DNA from: Planctomycetia bacterium
GTDB taxonomy: Bacteria > Planctomycetota > Brocadiia > Brocadiales > Brocadiaceae
Assembly: GCA_015075005.1 (NCBI GenBank)
Contig: JABTVC010000001.1
Span: 558,001 to 622,000 of the forward strand
DNA length: 64,000 bases
Direction: 5' to 3'
A program made the translations under genes and the position numbers. Below, piece after piece: positions 1 to 8,078 of this stretch (position 1 is its first letter; each line of letters begins with the position of its first letter). Under the pieces are notes generated by a model that searched no databases, had not been told where the DNA came from, and saw only the letters and a list, made by a program, of their open reading frames with translations.

Positions 1-2
1 AC

Positions 3-509
3 ACCCTCAATATCAGGGTGGGAAACTGTCTCTCCTATGCGATACAGTTTACCATAATATGCCGGCACTTTGATATCGACATCAAGAATATCTTTGTTCC
101 CGGACATATTTATAATATGCTGGTATCCGGCAAACAAACACGTTACTTTGAACATACCCACAGCGATGGTATTGTTAAGAACGCCGACAAATATCATCCT
201 CAAAAGAAGATAATGAAGGACAAGGAATTGCTTGCGGAAATATTTTTGTATAAGGCCCGCAATGCAAACATCGATATGAAATATGAAGAATCACGCAAGG
301 ACTGTCAACAAGCGTTGCTGTGCAATCCTGATGATAACCGCCCCGTTATCCTGCTCCTGGATAATCACATTGCAAAGAAGAATTACGAAGAGGCATTTCG
401 ATATCTGAATGAATATCTCTCCCGGCATCCCCACGACAAGAAATCATTAAAAAAAACTTATATACTATTAGAAAGGTTGTGTAAAAAAGAGGATAATGAA
501 ATTAAATAA
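3..509 (+). CDS. C-terminal part of a transglutaminase-like/TPR protein (5' end off window)
   Basis: The reading frame is open to the left edge, so the GTG at 18 is not the real start. The first residues contain a GNCLSYA motif that resembles the catalytic-cysteine segment of transglutaminase-like (papain-fold) proteins, and a plausible catalytic His lies in the GHIYNML segment further on. Residues after about 80 form helical repeats (Y.ESRKDCQQALLCNPDD and YEEAFRYLNEYLSRHPHD) typical of TPR units. The gene overlaps the next one by 14 nt, implying translational coupling. Function beyond a likely peptidase-like or scaffold role cannot be told from this fragment. Confidence 0.6.
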   Translation, partial: TLNIRVGNCLSYAIQFTIICRHFDIDIKNIFVPGHIYNMLVSGKQTRYFEHTHSDGIVKNADKYHPQKKIMKDKELLAEIFLYKARNANIDMKYEESRKDCQQALLCNPDDNRPVILLLDNHIAKKNYEEAFRYLNEYLSRHPHDKKSLKKTYILLERLCKKEDNEIK

Positions 510-1527
510 CATGAGAGCGGTATATATTTTTATAAGTATTATTTCCGGAATACAAGTATTTCCTTCTATCAACATAATCTTTGCGGATGACTGGAATTTT
601 GAATACGAAACATCAAAAATAGAATGGGGACTAGAAGATGAACCACCCGTAAAATACGAATGGGGTTTGGAAGAACAGACAGTAGCACATAAGAAAAGCG
701 ATAGTATTATATTACATTATGATGGAAAGGCGTGGAGTTGCATTTATAATGCATACAGCATGAGGCTTAATAGTATTTATGGATTTGATTCCAGCGATAT
801 TTTTGCTGCCGGTGATAATGGTATTGTGCTCCATTATAACGGTAATTCCTGGGTAAAACAGGAAACGTATACAAATTCCCGATTAAACAGAATCTGGGGT
901 GTCAGCCCCGAAAATGTCTATATCTCCGGAGATGGTGGTGCCATTCTTCATTACAACGGTACGGAATGGAGAAAACAGACCATGATGAACCCGACTTGGT
1001 TTAGCAGCACCTGGGGATTACATGCGAAATATGTATTTATTGTGGGTGCATTAGGAAAGATATTACATTACAGTGGAAAAAAATGGATACAACAGGATAG
1101 TGGTACTACCAATTGGCTTTATGGTGTCACAGGGAATAGCACAGATAATGTGTATGCTGTTGGAGATTATGGTACCGTACTTCGTTATGATGGAAATGAA
1201 TGGAAAAAGATAGTGCTCAACACAAATAAAAGGCTTATGAGTGTCTGTGTCCCTGACACTGACAATGTTTTTGTTGTGGGTGCTGATGGCCTGATCCTTC
1301 ACTATGATGGAATTCAATGGACACGTCAAAGAAGTGGCACAGATAACTGGTTGAGGAGGATATGGGCTATTGATAGCAATAATATCTTCGCCGTTGGTGA
1401 TAATGGCACGATACTTTATTACGATGGTAATAAATGGAACAAAACGAAAAGTGGTACTAATTATTTATTGCTGGGAATATGGGGGAATAAGAAAGACAAT
1501 GTATATGTTGTAGGAATTAACCCATAA
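496..1527 (+). CDS. Secreted seven-unit beta-propeller-like repeat protein
   Basis: A hydrophobic N-terminus (residues about 5-30) looks like a signal peptide. After an Asp/Glu/Trp-rich stretch the protein is built of seven repeats of roughly 43 residues, each with a core such as GTILHYDGNKW followed by a W/L-rich strand, an IWG.s..NV.AVGD turn and a Gly-rich loop. This pattern is seen in YCF48-like and other propeller proteins and suggests one seven-bladed propeller acting outside the cytoplasm. Either ATG 496 or ATG 511 could be the start; 496 overlaps the upstream gene. No catalytic motif is visible, so a binding or assembly role is only an inference. Confidence 0.7.
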   Translation: MKLNNMRAVYIFISIISGIQVFPSINIIFADDWNFEYETSKIEWGLEDEPPVKYEWGLEEQTVAHKKSDSIILHYDGKAWSCIYNAYSMRLNSIYGFDSSDIFAAGDNGIVLHYNGNSWVKQETYTNSRLNRIWGVSPENVYISGDGGAILHYNGTEWRKQTMMNPTWFSSTWGLHAKYVFIVGALGKILHYSGKKWIQQDSGTTNWLYGVTGNSTDNVYAVGDYGTVLRYDGNEWKKIVLNTNKRLMSVCVPDTDNVFVVGADGLILHYDGIQWTRQRSGTDNWLRRIWAIDSNNIFAVGDNGTILYYDGNKWNKTKSGTNYLLLGIWGNKKDNVYVVGINP

Positions 1528-1573
1528 TAGGTACTGATTTTAGATTTTTATCATGCGCAAGGGAGGAACATTT

Positions 1574-2176
1574 GTGGCTACTTATAAATTCGTGGCAAAA
1601 GATTTAATGGCAGAAAAGGTGGTTTGTGTCCATCCGGAAACCTCAATGAACGATCTTATAAAAATACTCGTCAGGAACCATATAAACGGGGCGCCCGTTG
1701 TGAATAAAGCGGGAAAACTGGTCGGGGTTGTTTCAAAAACGGATGTTGTTGAATATGATGAAAAAACAAATAAAAAGCGAGGCGGTATCACGAAAAAATC
1801 GTTTTATGGCGACACCAATGGAAAATTGAAAAAAGAACTGGATAAGCTATTAAAGACAAAAACCTTTGGAAAGACTTTAGTAAAAGACATCATGACGCCC
1901 CGTGTCATTACTGCACGGGCTGATGATACGATAGACCGTCTTGCAAAGATCATGCATGATAAAAAAATCCATAGAGTCATTATTCTGGATAAGGAGCAGG
2001 TTATTGGCGTTGTGAGTACCCTCGATATCCTCCATGCCGTAAGCACCATGGGCTACGGCAGCAGCGCCTTTGTTACAGAAGAGGCGATTCTGGATTTGCA
2101 GGAACGGCTGGAAGCCGCAGAAAAGTCTATCCTGTCCCTGCGTGATATCCTGGCTAAAATTCACGGTGAGAAGTGA
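1574..2176 (+). CDS. Dual CBS-domain protein
   Basis: Two CBS (Bateman) modules are readable: the first begins AKDLMAEKVVCVHPETS and contains HINGAPVVN and VGVVSKTDVVE; the second begins VKDIMTPRVITARADDT and contains KIHRVIILD and VIGVVSTLDIL. Such pairs bind adenine nucleotides and regulate enzymes or transporters. A basic insert of about 40 residues separates the modules, and a short helical tail (LQERLEAAEKSILSLRD) could be a coiled coil. The GTG at 1574 is preferred over ATG 1553 because a GGGAGGA ribosome binding site lies at 1561-1567, inside the longer reading. The partner is unknown. Confidence 0.8.
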   Translation: MATYKFVAKDLMAEKVVCVHPETSMNDLIKILVRNHINGAPVVNKAGKLVGVVSKTDVVEYDEKTNKKRGGITKKSFYGDTNGKLKKELDKLLKTKTFGKTLVKDIMTPRVITARADDTIDRLAKIMHDKKIHRVIILDKEQVIGVVSTLDILHAVSTMGYGSSAFVTEEAILDLQERLEAAEKSILSLRDILAKIHGEK

Positions 2177-2310
2177 GTGATGTTTGGCGGGTGATGCCCA
2201 CCCTACCCAGTTAACCCGATTTACAAAAAATCGGGAATGCACCCGGTGCGAACCGCTGCGTTCGCCTGCGTCTCTTCATAATCCCATAAATACATTGCAT
2301 GGTTACAATA

Positions 2311-2643
2311 ATGAATAAAAAACCGCTGATATTTTTTGGTATCCTTCTGGGCTTGATACTCGCGGTGGTTATCTGTTTAGCCGTAGAATCTTTGAGTGTG
2401 GGAGGGAGAAATGTTACCGTTGAAAAGAACTTCCAGCACGTAGTGCATGGCGTGGGTTTGGGTGCCACAACAAAACCAACCTGGTGCTATATCAACTTCG
2501 ACCCACGGATTGATCCCCGATGTCCCTCCATCGAATGGCCCATCCCGGGGGGATATTGCTACTATCCTGACCATACCGGCACGGTATCCTATATGACGGG
2601 AAATGTGAAAATGGGCGTGGCGATTGATATCGTCAGAAACTGA
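2311..2643 (+). CDS. Small single-pass membrane or secreted protein, unknown function
   Basis: The protein starts MNKKPLIFFGILLGLILAVV, a single hydrophobic segment that may be a signal anchor. The remaining 80 residues carry three cysteines (one in PTWCYINF, the others in DPRCPS and GGYCYY) and many Pro/Gly, suggesting a small disulfide-containing extracytoplasmic domain. ATG 2311 is chosen because it places the hydrophobic run directly behind Lys-Lys; ATG 2299 is also possible. I do not recognise the family. Confidence 0.45.
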   Translation: MNKKPLIFFGILLGLILAVVICLAVESLSVGGRNVTVEKNFQHVVHGVGLGATTKPTWCYINFDPRIDPRCPSIEWPIPGGYCYYPDHTGTVSYMTGNVKMGVAIDIVRN

Positions 2644-2685
2644 AACAATTAACCTTAAAGTTAGATGAATTCAGAGGAAATACCT

Positions 2686-2922
2686 ATGAAAAAACAGATG
2701 CCCATGACTATTGAGCTGGAGCCAGGTACGTATCATTGGTGTGCGTGTGGGCATACGAAAAATGAACCATTTTGCGATGGCTCACACCAGGGAACTGACA
2801 AGGTTCCATTCCCGTTTAAAATCATACTGAAAAGAAAATATGTAATGTGCAATTGCCATGTAACAAAAAATCCACCATTTTGCGATGGTATCTGTCGTCG
2901 TATCAAAGTGGATGAAACATGA
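2686..2922 (+). CDS. CDGSH iron-sulfur domain protein
   Basis: Two CDGSH-type motifs are present: CACGHTKNEPFCDGSH and CNCHVTKNPPFCDGIC. Each C-x-C-x(n)-C-D-G-x-H signature normally holds a [2Fe-2S] cluster with three Cys and one His; in the second motif the His position is a Cys (FCDGIC), so its ligand set may differ. The protein is a compact 78 residues, usual for tandem bacterial CDGSH proteins implicated in redox or iron-sulfur handling. ATG 2686 has an AGAGGA site 7 nt upstream, better than ATG 2665. Confidence 0.85.
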   Translation: MKKQMPMTIELEPGTYHWCACGHTKNEPFCDGSHQGTDKVPFPFKIILKRKYVMCNCHVTKNPPFCDGICRRIKVDET

Positions 2923-2929
2923 ATCCGTA

Positions 2930-2957
2930 GCGCAGCACAGCCGCAACCAAATTGGTA
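2930..2957 (+). repeat. R1 repeat, left-end fragment
   Basis: The sequence GCGCAGCACAGCC followed by AACCAAATTGG matches the left end of the R1 family described at 50888-51005. Only the left arm is kept; the hairpins are missing. Confidence 0.5.
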
Positions 2958-3041
2958 ACACTTTAGTTTTTTGAAAAATTCATGGGGGACATAAAAAACA
3001 ATGAAACCCCGTTAGCTGATACTAATTTATACAACCTTTGT

Positions 3042-3287
3042 CTACTCTTTTACTTCCCGTTCGGGGCGTTCGCCAAGTTTGTCAGAAGTAACATCCAAAT
3101 CGTACTGTGCCTGTAATCCAAGCCAAAACTCAGGGGAAGTACCAAAAAAACGAGCCAATCCAGGAGCCGTATCCGCTGTTATCCGTCTTTTTTGAAGTAT
3201 AATCTCGTTGATTCTCCGGGGAGGAACACCGATATTAAGAGCAACTCTGTTTTGGCTCAAGCCCATAGGCTTGAGAAATTCCTCCAA
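3042..3287 (-). CDS. higA: HigA-family antitoxin (XRE/addiction module), orphan
   Basis: The protein reads EEFLKPMGLSQNRVALNIGVPP, then NEIILQKRRITADTA and FFGTSPEFWLGLQAQYDLD, matching the HigA antitoxin family (helix-turn-helix, about 95 residues). Family members usually begin M..PVHPGEILLEEFLKP; here QPVHPGGVLL is encoded in frame upstream of 3287, but the frame reaches a TAG at about 3340 with no ATG or GTG. A TTG at 3285-3287 follows a CGGAGGGG site and would give a slightly shortened protein. No HigB toxin gene is adjacent, so this is an orphan or a degraded module. Confidence 0.65.
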   Translation of the reverse strand: MEEFLKPMGLSQNRVALNIGVPPRRINEIILQKRRITADTAPGLARFFGTSPEFWLGLQAQYDLDVTSDKLGERPEREVKE

Positions 3288-3347
3288 AAGAACCCCTCCG
3301 GGGTGAACCGGCTGTAATTTCTTCTTTCCCAGTGAAGACCACTATTA

Positions 3348-4073
3348 TTACTCTTTTCCTGCGCGAACAGGCCATACATAGCAAGTTTCGGTCTTATGGG
3401 CAGTGTCCATGATGCCGTGATCGCTCATGTTCACGATCCACGCATAAGCTATACCACCCTTGAGGGTATCATTCGACCAGTAGCTGTCCGACTGCACGCT
3501 GCTAAAGAAGCCAGAGTAGCCCGATGGAAGGGCTGGATTGTTGTTACTTGAATCAGTCAGGCTTGATAACTCATTCCTATTTGGCAGACGCCAGTCTGTT
3601 TGGTGACTACCACCGTTGCTCGTATCACCAGCAAAAGTTCCATTCATCGTTCCGTCTCTATTCAGGTTTGCCACATCAGTCAGGGCATCTGCCCAGGTCC
3701 TCGCTCCCGCTATATTGGCATTCTGCAACCATATCAATCCAGTAAGGTTGTCCGTTATTGTGCCGTTACCATTATTTGTAAAGCGTGTGTTGGGTGAAGC
3801 TACCCCTTTGTCTGAATTTGCGGCATCCCCTGTCGCATAAGAAGTCGTCTGCCAGGTCTTTTGAACTGAACTCAGAACTATGTTCTGGGATTGAATTCCC
3901 GTAATTAATCCCCATCTGTCGACGCTCGTTAGCTCCAGGAAGGTTTTCCCATTAAGTACATCTGACTCTCTGGCGGTTGGAACGACTGTATTGTCGAGAT
4001 GCCCGGAGTATGCCAAAAAGGGGGAGAGGGTAACCAAGCCAATAATTACTGTACAAAAACGTAAAAATAACAT
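3348..4073 (-). CDS. Secreted DUF1566 (Lcl C-terminal-like) protein
   Basis: An N-terminal signal peptide (LFLRFCTVIIGLVTLSPFLAYS) is followed by a linker and a DUF1566 domain: RFTNNGNGTITDNLTGLIWLQ, then WADALTDVANLN, TDWRLPNRNELSSLTD and a C-terminal SYWSNDT...YVWPVRAGKE. This fold occurs in many secreted or surface proteins, often as a C-type-lectin-like adhesion module. AAGGAGAA lies before the ATG at 4073. The gene is convergent with the downstream HigA reading only in the sense that both are on the minus strand with little space between them. Confidence 0.8.
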   Translation of the reverse strand: MLFLRFCTVIIGLVTLSPFLAYSGHLDNTVVPTARESDVLNGKTFLELTSVDRWGLITGIQSQNIVLSSVQKTWQTTSYATGDAANSDKGVASPNTRFTNNGNGTITDNLTGLIWLQNANIAGARTWADALTDVANLNRDGTMNGTFAGDTSNGGSHQTDWRLPNRNELSSLTDSSNNNPALPSGYSGFFSSVQSDSYWSNDTLKGGIAYAWIVNMSDHGIMDTAHKTETCYVWPVRAGKE

Positions 4074-4101
4074 GTAAGATTCTCCTTGATTTGTTAGCTG
4101 G

Positions 4102-4197
4102 CTATTGATGTTGCAATATTGGGGCTGTTGGGATTAACGTCCACCGTTCTGGTTTTCTCGGGTTTTTTAAGGAATCTTTTACATTTACAATACCCAT
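4102..4197 (-). CDS. Possible 31-residue small ORF upstream of the DUF1566 gene
   Basis: A short reading frame starts at ATG 4197 with a GAGGGA site about 7 nt upstream and ends at 4102. It begins MGIVNVKDSLKNPRK. In the +1-shifted frame the tail reads TRTVDVNPNSPNIATSIAS and stops at 4094, which looks more protein-like, so a one-base error inside the ORF is possible. It lies 25-30 nt before the DUF1566 start and could be a leader peptide. Support is only the ribosome binding site and position. Confidence 0.3.
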   Translation of the reverse strand: MGIVNVKDSLKNPRKPERWTLIPTAPILQHQ

Positions 4198-4324
4198 TTC
4201 TATCCCTCCTGCAGTTATCCTGCTTCATCTCACATTTTTCAACATACTATCTCTTGAAATAGCGTATGTCAACTCAAAATCGGCATAATTACTTGAATAC
4301 ATGAAGATATTTTCCATATAACGT

Positions 4325-4358
4325 TTGACAATGTGTATGCAATTAAATAAAATACACA
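4325..4358 (+). promoter_or_regulatory. Promoter with operator-like inverted repeat for the toxin-antitoxin pair
   Basis: A consensus -35 box TTGACA (4325-4330) is spaced 17 nt from a -10 box TAAAAT (4348-4353). A perfect 7-bp inverted repeat, TGTGTAT at 4332-4338 and ATACACA at 4352-4358, brackets the spacer and the -10 box. This is the place where an RHH-type antitoxin would be expected to bind for autoregulation. Confidence 0.75.
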
Positions 4359-4372
4359 CGGAGGTGAGAGAA

Positions 4373-4582
4373 ATGAAGGGTACTTTAAAAGTGAGAAAGC
4401 AATTTATTCTTGACCCGGCAAAGATAGAAGCCGTAAAAAAAATCACGGAGTCAAAGACAGATACTGAAGCTATCAATAAGGCCTTAGATATGGTAATAGC
4501 AAACAGCAAAGTAGAAAAAATGCTTGTATCGATACGGGGAAAAGGGAATATAAAAGATGTCTACCACAGGGTTTCCGGTTAA
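4373..4582 (+). CDS. VapB-like ribbon-helix-helix antitoxin
   Basis: A 69-residue protein starting MKGTLKVRKQFILDPAKIEAVKKITESKTDTEAINKALD (shown in parts: KQFILDPAKIEAVKK and DTEAINKALDMVI) has the basic strand plus two helices of ribbon-helix-helix antitoxins. The ATG at 4373 is preceded by GGAGGTGAGAGA, a strong ribosome binding site; the longer reading from 4325 would begin inside the -35 box. Its 3' end overlaps the PIN-domain gene by 26 nt. It should neutralise that toxin and repress the shared promoter. Confidence 0.75.
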   Translation: MKGTLKVRKQFILDPAKIEAVKKITESKTDTEAINKALDMVIANSKVEKMLVSIRGKGNIKDVYHRVSG

Positions 4583-5009
4583 AGTAATTTTCGATACCTC
4601 AATATATATACCTTTTATAAATGATGGAATTGCATATCCAGCAGGTGAACCCAATGTCAATCCTGGGAAACAAATGCTCTATCTGAGCGCAGTTGTTATT
4701 GAAGAACTCTATGCAGGTGCGTTTGATACCCAATCTATAAAGCTCCTCGATACATTGTATAAAACATTCAAAAGTCTCAATCGGTTGTTAATTCCCGATG
4801 CTGCTGATTGGCAAAAGACAGGAAAGGTTATAGCGAACATTGGGAAGAAGTATGGATTTGAAGGTATATTCTTGTCTAAAATTACGAATGATGTCCTGAT
4901 CGCTGTCTCCGCCCGAAGGATTGGGGCACGTGTAATTACCAACAATGTAAAGGATTTTTCAAGAATTAAAGAGTTTGTAGATTTTACATATTACGAAGGA
5001 CATGTATAA
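4557..5009 (+). CDS. PIN-domain ribonuclease toxin (VapC-like)
   Basis: The N-terminus VIFDTSIYIPF carries the first PIN acidic residue (D13); VVIEELYAGA supplies E49/E50; ITNDVLIAVSARRIGARVIT supplies D112 and NNVKDF supplies D133. These four acidic positions form the metal-binding site of PIN-domain RNases that cleave tRNA or rRNA in VapBC modules. The length of 150 residues fits the family. It overlaps the antitoxin gene, so translation is probably coupled. Confidence 0.8.
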   Translation: MSTTGFPVKVIFDTSIYIPFINDGIAYPAGEPNVNPGKQMLYLSAVVIEELYAGAFDTQSIKLLDTLYKTFKSLNRLLIPDAADWQKTGKVIANIGKKYGFEGIFLSKITNDVLIAVSARRIGARVITNNVKDFSRIKEFVDFTYYEGHV

Positions 5010-5197
5010 CAATCGGCGTGAGCCCGGTCGAACGCTTACCATGACCGGTTTTGTTTGACTATTGCCGTTCATTCATCGAAATGCTCAGGATGAACAGTTT
5101 AGGGAAAAACTGGCAACCTTTTATCAATTCAGTATAATCACAAAATGGTTGCTGTTGAACCATAAATGCCGGGCAAATATAAAGGCAGAAAGTTGTT

Positions 5198-6346
5198 ATG
5201 AATAAACATATAAATTTACTCCTTCTGGCTACTGAAAACTTATTGCGGCATAAGGCGAAGACGATTGTCGTCTGTCTTTGTATTATTGCTATCCTTACAC
5301 CCTTTATCACTGCCATTGCCATTTCAGAGGGTATACGGGCACAATCACTTATCTCTCTAAATGCTGATGCCGACCTCTATCTGACATTTGACGAATTTGG
5401 CAGGAATGCGGCCATTCCCTTGAAATATCTGGATGAGATTAAAAAGATCTTTGGGGTAACAAAGGCAATACCACGCATTATCGGCCGGGCTTTTATACAA
5501 AATAAGCTTGCGGTCATCGTGGGTATAAATAAAGAAGACCTGCCGGAGTCCATATCCTGTATTTCAGGCAGAATATTTGAAAATCCAAATGAGGTTGTTG
5601 TGGGACACGAACTGGCAGGGCATTTTCATTTAAAAATCAGCGACCAGTTCAGCATGCGCGGACAACAGCGCAAGACCTTTACCGTTGTAGGATTCTTTTC
5701 CTCTGACGTAAGCATCTGGGGCGCTTCCATGCTACTCATGTCATTCAAAGATGCAGGAGAACTCTTTGGGAAACAGGATGTTGCTACCGATATACAAATT
5801 CACACCCTACCCGGACATAATTCAGAGATTGCGACAGATTTGTACGATATTCTTCAGAGCGAACCATACCGGTTGCAGGATAAACAGATGATAGGGTTAT
5901 ATTTTACAAAGGGTTTTATGCTGAAGGAGGGTATCTTTAGCGCCTTATATATCGTCGCCTTTGCCCTGGGTGTTCCGGCCATTCTGGTTGTCTCTGGTTT
6001 TGGATTGTCTGAGCGGAGGAAAGAAATCGGTATTATGAAGGCCACGGGTTGGCAGACCCTGGAGGTATTAGAACTCATTTCATTTGAACAATTACTCATT
6101 AGTTTATTGGGAGCAACTATTGCCATATTACTATCCATGCTCTGGGTTAAGGGTTTTAACGGCGCTTTTATTGCACAATTTTTTGTTGCAGAGATAACCA
6201 TGTTGCCAAAATTTACGTTACCTGCAAGGTTTTTACCATTACCGTGTCTATTAAGTTTCTTTTTTGCCTTTCTCCTGACCATGGTGGGTAGTGTCTATTC
6301 TTCGTGGAGGGCGTCAACGGTGTCACCGGTTATGTCGATGCGATAA
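5198..6346 (+). CDS. ABC transporter permease, FtsX/MacB type
   Basis: The protein has one N-terminal membrane segment (TIVVCLCIIAILTPFITAIAI), an extracytoplasmic domain of about 200 residues and three C-terminal membrane segments, the FtsX/MacB_PCD topology. The RKEIGIMKATGW motif of this superfamily (coupling helix region) is at about residue 275. The stop codon overlaps the ATPase start (TAATG), so the two genes form a coupled operon. The family exports lipoproteins, peptides or transmits mechanical signals; no adaptor gene is present, which points to a LolCDE-like or cell-envelope remodelling role rather than a MacAB pump. Confidence 0.85.
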   Translation: MNKHINLLLLATENLLRHKAKTIVVCLCIIAILTPFITAIAISEGIRAQSLISLNADADLYLTFDEFGRNAAIPLKYLDEIKKIFGVTKAIPRIIGRAFIQNKLAVIVGINKEDLPESISCISGRIFENPNEVVVGHELAGHFHLKISDQFSMRGQQRKTFTVVGFFSSDVSIWGASMLLMSFKDAGELFGKQDVATDIQIHTLPGHNSEIATDLYDILQSEPYRLQDKQMIGLYFTKGFMLKEGIFSALYIVAFALGVPAILVVSGFGLSERRKEIGIMKATGWQTLEVLELISFEQLLISLLGATIAILLSMLWVKGFNGAFIAQFFVAEITMLPKFTLPARFLPLPCLLSFFFAFLLTMVGSVYSSWRASTVSPVMSMR

Positions 6347-7011
6347 TGATAAGAACAGAGGGTCTTTGTAAATCATATAGCCATTATTCACGCCATGAGG
6401 TACGCGCACTCTATGACGTGCATGTTACCATTTCAAAAAACAGCTTTGTGGTATTAAACGGTCCATCCGGCTCAGGGAAGACTACCTTACTCAACATCAT
6501 CGGCACACTGGACAGACCTACAGCAGGGAAGGTATTTCTGTATGGTGAAGAGATTACCACATTTTCTGATATTGCCCTTGCACGGCTGCGGCGTGAAAAG
6601 ATCGGTTTTATCTTTCAGGACTTTCATCTCATCCCCAGGCTTACCAGCTGGGAGAATGTCTCTTATCCCCTTATTCCTTCAGGAATTGGTTTCAGGGAAC
6701 GTTTTGAAAGGGCAAAATTTCTGTTAGAAAAAATGGAACTGGGGGACAGGCTGGATCATACACCCGAAGAACTCAGCGGAGGGCAGCAGCAGCGGGTAGC
6801 CATTGCCCGGGCGCTGATAAATAATCCCGGAATTATCATTGCTGATGAACCCACATCCAATATAGATGAAGATACCAGTACACGTGTACTGGAACTTTTA
6901 ACAGAGCTAAAATCCAGAGGTGTAACCATCCTCGTTACAACCCATGATTTCCATTTCGAAAAGATTGCCGATGTGGTCTATAAAATGAAGAACGGCAGGA
7001 TTGAGTGCTAG
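6346..7011 (+). CDS. ABC transporter ATP-binding protein, LolD/MacB-type
   Basis: Walker A GPSGSGKT is at residues 39-46, the Q-loop Gln at 91, the signature LSGGQQQR at 143-150, Walker B IIIADEP at 163-169 and the switch His at about 200. The 221-residue length fits LolD-like ATPases. ATG 6346 overlaps the permease stop by one base and is preferred over the upstream in-frame GTG, which would run through the permease end. It energises the adjacent permease. Confidence 0.9.
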   Translation: MIRTEGLCKSYSHYSRHEVRALYDVHVTISKNSFVVLNGPSGSGKTTLLNIIGTLDRPTAGKVFLYGEEITTFSDIALARLRREKIGFIFQDFHLIPRLTSWENVSYPLIPSGIGFRERFERAKFLLEKMELGDRLDHTPEELSGGQQQRVAIARALINNPGIIIADEPTSNIDEDTSTRVLELLTELKSRGVTILVTTHDFHFEKIADVVYKMKNGRIEC

Positions 7012-7070
7012 CTTTGCTACGAAGCACGTGCATTTGTTTTACACAATTACAGACAGACTCAGGAAAAAGG

Positions 7071-7101
7071 GGGTGGCACGGACAAATTTTGTTTGTCCGT
7101 G
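7071..7101 (+). repeat. R2 hairpin repeat, copy 1
   Basis: GGGTGG is followed by a perfect 10-bp stem, CACGGACAAA (7077-7086) and TTTGTCCGTG (7092-7101), with a TTTTG loop. Related copies are at 11054-11083 and, inverted, at 30552-30582. It lies between the LolD-like gene and arsR and could also attenuate read-through, though it has no long T run. Confidence 0.75.
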
Positions 7102-7107
7102 TTTGCC

Positions 7108-7136
7108 TTGACAATAAAGCTCTCCCTTTATATAAT
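7108..7136 (+). promoter_or_regulatory. Consensus sigma-70 promoter of arsR
   Basis: TTGACA (7108-7113), a 17-nt spacer and TATAAT (7131-7136) match both consensus hexamers exactly. It is 25 nt before the arsR start codon. Confidence 0.85.
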
Positions 7137-7154
7137 ATCAATATAATTTGATAT
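7135..7154 (+). promoter_or_regulatory. ArsR-type operator
   Basis: A perfect inverted repeat ATATCAA (7135-7141), 6-nt spacer, TTGATAT (7148-7154) covers the -10 edge and the transcription start. ArsR/SmtB repressors bind such imperfect or perfect AT-rich palindromes, so autorepression of arsR and its operon is the natural reading. Confidence 0.75.
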
Positions 7155-7160
7155 GTTTAT

Positions 7161-7469
7161 ATGAATACAGGTAAAACCCAGCAATTTGCCAAATTACTCA
7201 AGGCGTTGAGCGGCGACATCCGCCTCAATATTATTTCCTATCTTGCGTCTGGCGAGAAGTGCGTGTGTCATATGTATGAATATTTTAAGCTTCCACAAAA
7301 TCTTGTCTCTCACCACCTGAGAATTTTACGGGAAAGCGGTCTCATTAAAGACCGGAAGGACGGTAAATGGGTCTACTACTCGCTCAACGAACGAAATATA
7401 GAAAAGGTAACACACTTTTTACAAGAGATTGTGCAGAAAAAGAAAGAAGAACGAGTTATGCAAAAATAA
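7161..7469 (+). CDS. arsR: ArsR-family metalloregulator
   Basis: A 102-residue winged-helix protein with KALSGDIRLNIISYL, then a metal site SGEKCVCHMYEYF in which C34 and C36 correspond to the ELCVC arsenite/metal site of ArsR, and the recognition helix region QNLVSHHLRILRESGLI. On binding As(III) or a related thiophilic metal it should leave DNA and derepress the genes downstream, including ACR3. The palindrome at 7135-7154 is the likely operator. Confidence 0.9.
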   Translation: MNTGKTQQFAKLLKALSGDIRLNIISYLASGEKCVCHMYEYFKLPQNLVSHHLRILRESGLIKDRKDGKWVYYSLNERNIEKVTHFLQEIVQKKKEERVMQK

Positions 7470-7502
7470 AATCAGAACTTCAATAATCTTGCGGGTCTGT
7501 AA

Positions 7503-7835
7503 GTGTTTGAGATAAAAACTATTGGTCTATTTATTATTACGGCCATCGCAGAGATTGCAGGGTGCTATTTACCGTATCTATGGCTTCGAAAAGATAAGAC
7601 AATTTGGCTTTTGATCCCTGCCGCAATCAGTTTGGCATTATTTGCTTGGTTACTTTCGTTGCACCCCACAGCAGCTGGCCGTGTTTATGCAGCATACGGT
7701 GGGGTATACATAATGGTTGCCATATTTTGGCTTTGGGCTGTTGATGGTATGCGTCCAACAACTTGGGACATTGTAGGTTCATTGGTTGCACTAGTAGGCA
7801 TGGCAATTATTATGTTTTCTCCCAGGCCATCGTGA
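7503..7835 (+). CDS. ynfA: YnfA family small membrane protein (UPF0060)
   Basis: A 110-residue, four-helix membrane protein reading [18 protein letters not shown], then [18 protein letters not shown] and [18 protein letters not shown], all hallmark YnfA segments. Family members are SMR-like and have been linked to efflux of small toxic compounds. The start is GTG at 7503. Its place between arsR and ACR3 suggests co-regulation with arsenite resistance. Confidence 0.9.
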   Translation: MFEIKTIGLFIITAIAEIAGCYLPYLWLRKDKTIWLLIPAAISLALFAWLLSLHPTAAGRVYAAYGGVYIMVAIFWLWAVDGMRPTTWDIVGSLVALVGMAIIMFSPRPS

Positions 7836-7868
7836 TTTAGGCAACGTACTGGCCCTGTGTAAGTGTAA

Positions 7869-8024
7869 AAGGCGTACATAACAATAATTATCGTAACACT
7901 TTCAAGAATTACCTTTGAAGGAAAACCTGCCATCATTGCCGCCGAAGTGAAGAAAGGTGACGAAACACTAAAGCTTCGCGACGAAAAAGGGTTTCCATTT
8001 TGGAGTGGATGGAGAAGACGCTAA
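7869..8024 (+). pseudogene. Remnant reading frame without start
   Basis: An open frame of 51 codons follows a TAA at 7866 and ends at TAA 8022. It has no start codon but reads like real protein: ITFEGKPAIIAAEVKKGDE, then LKLRDEKGFPFWSGWRRR. The charged, repeat-free text and its clean end suggest the 3' remnant of a gene. I do not recognise the family. Confidence 0.4.
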
Positions 8025-8078
8025 TTAAGACGTTAAGGAATTGCAAATATTTTTAATTACTTTAGGAATAAGGATTCG

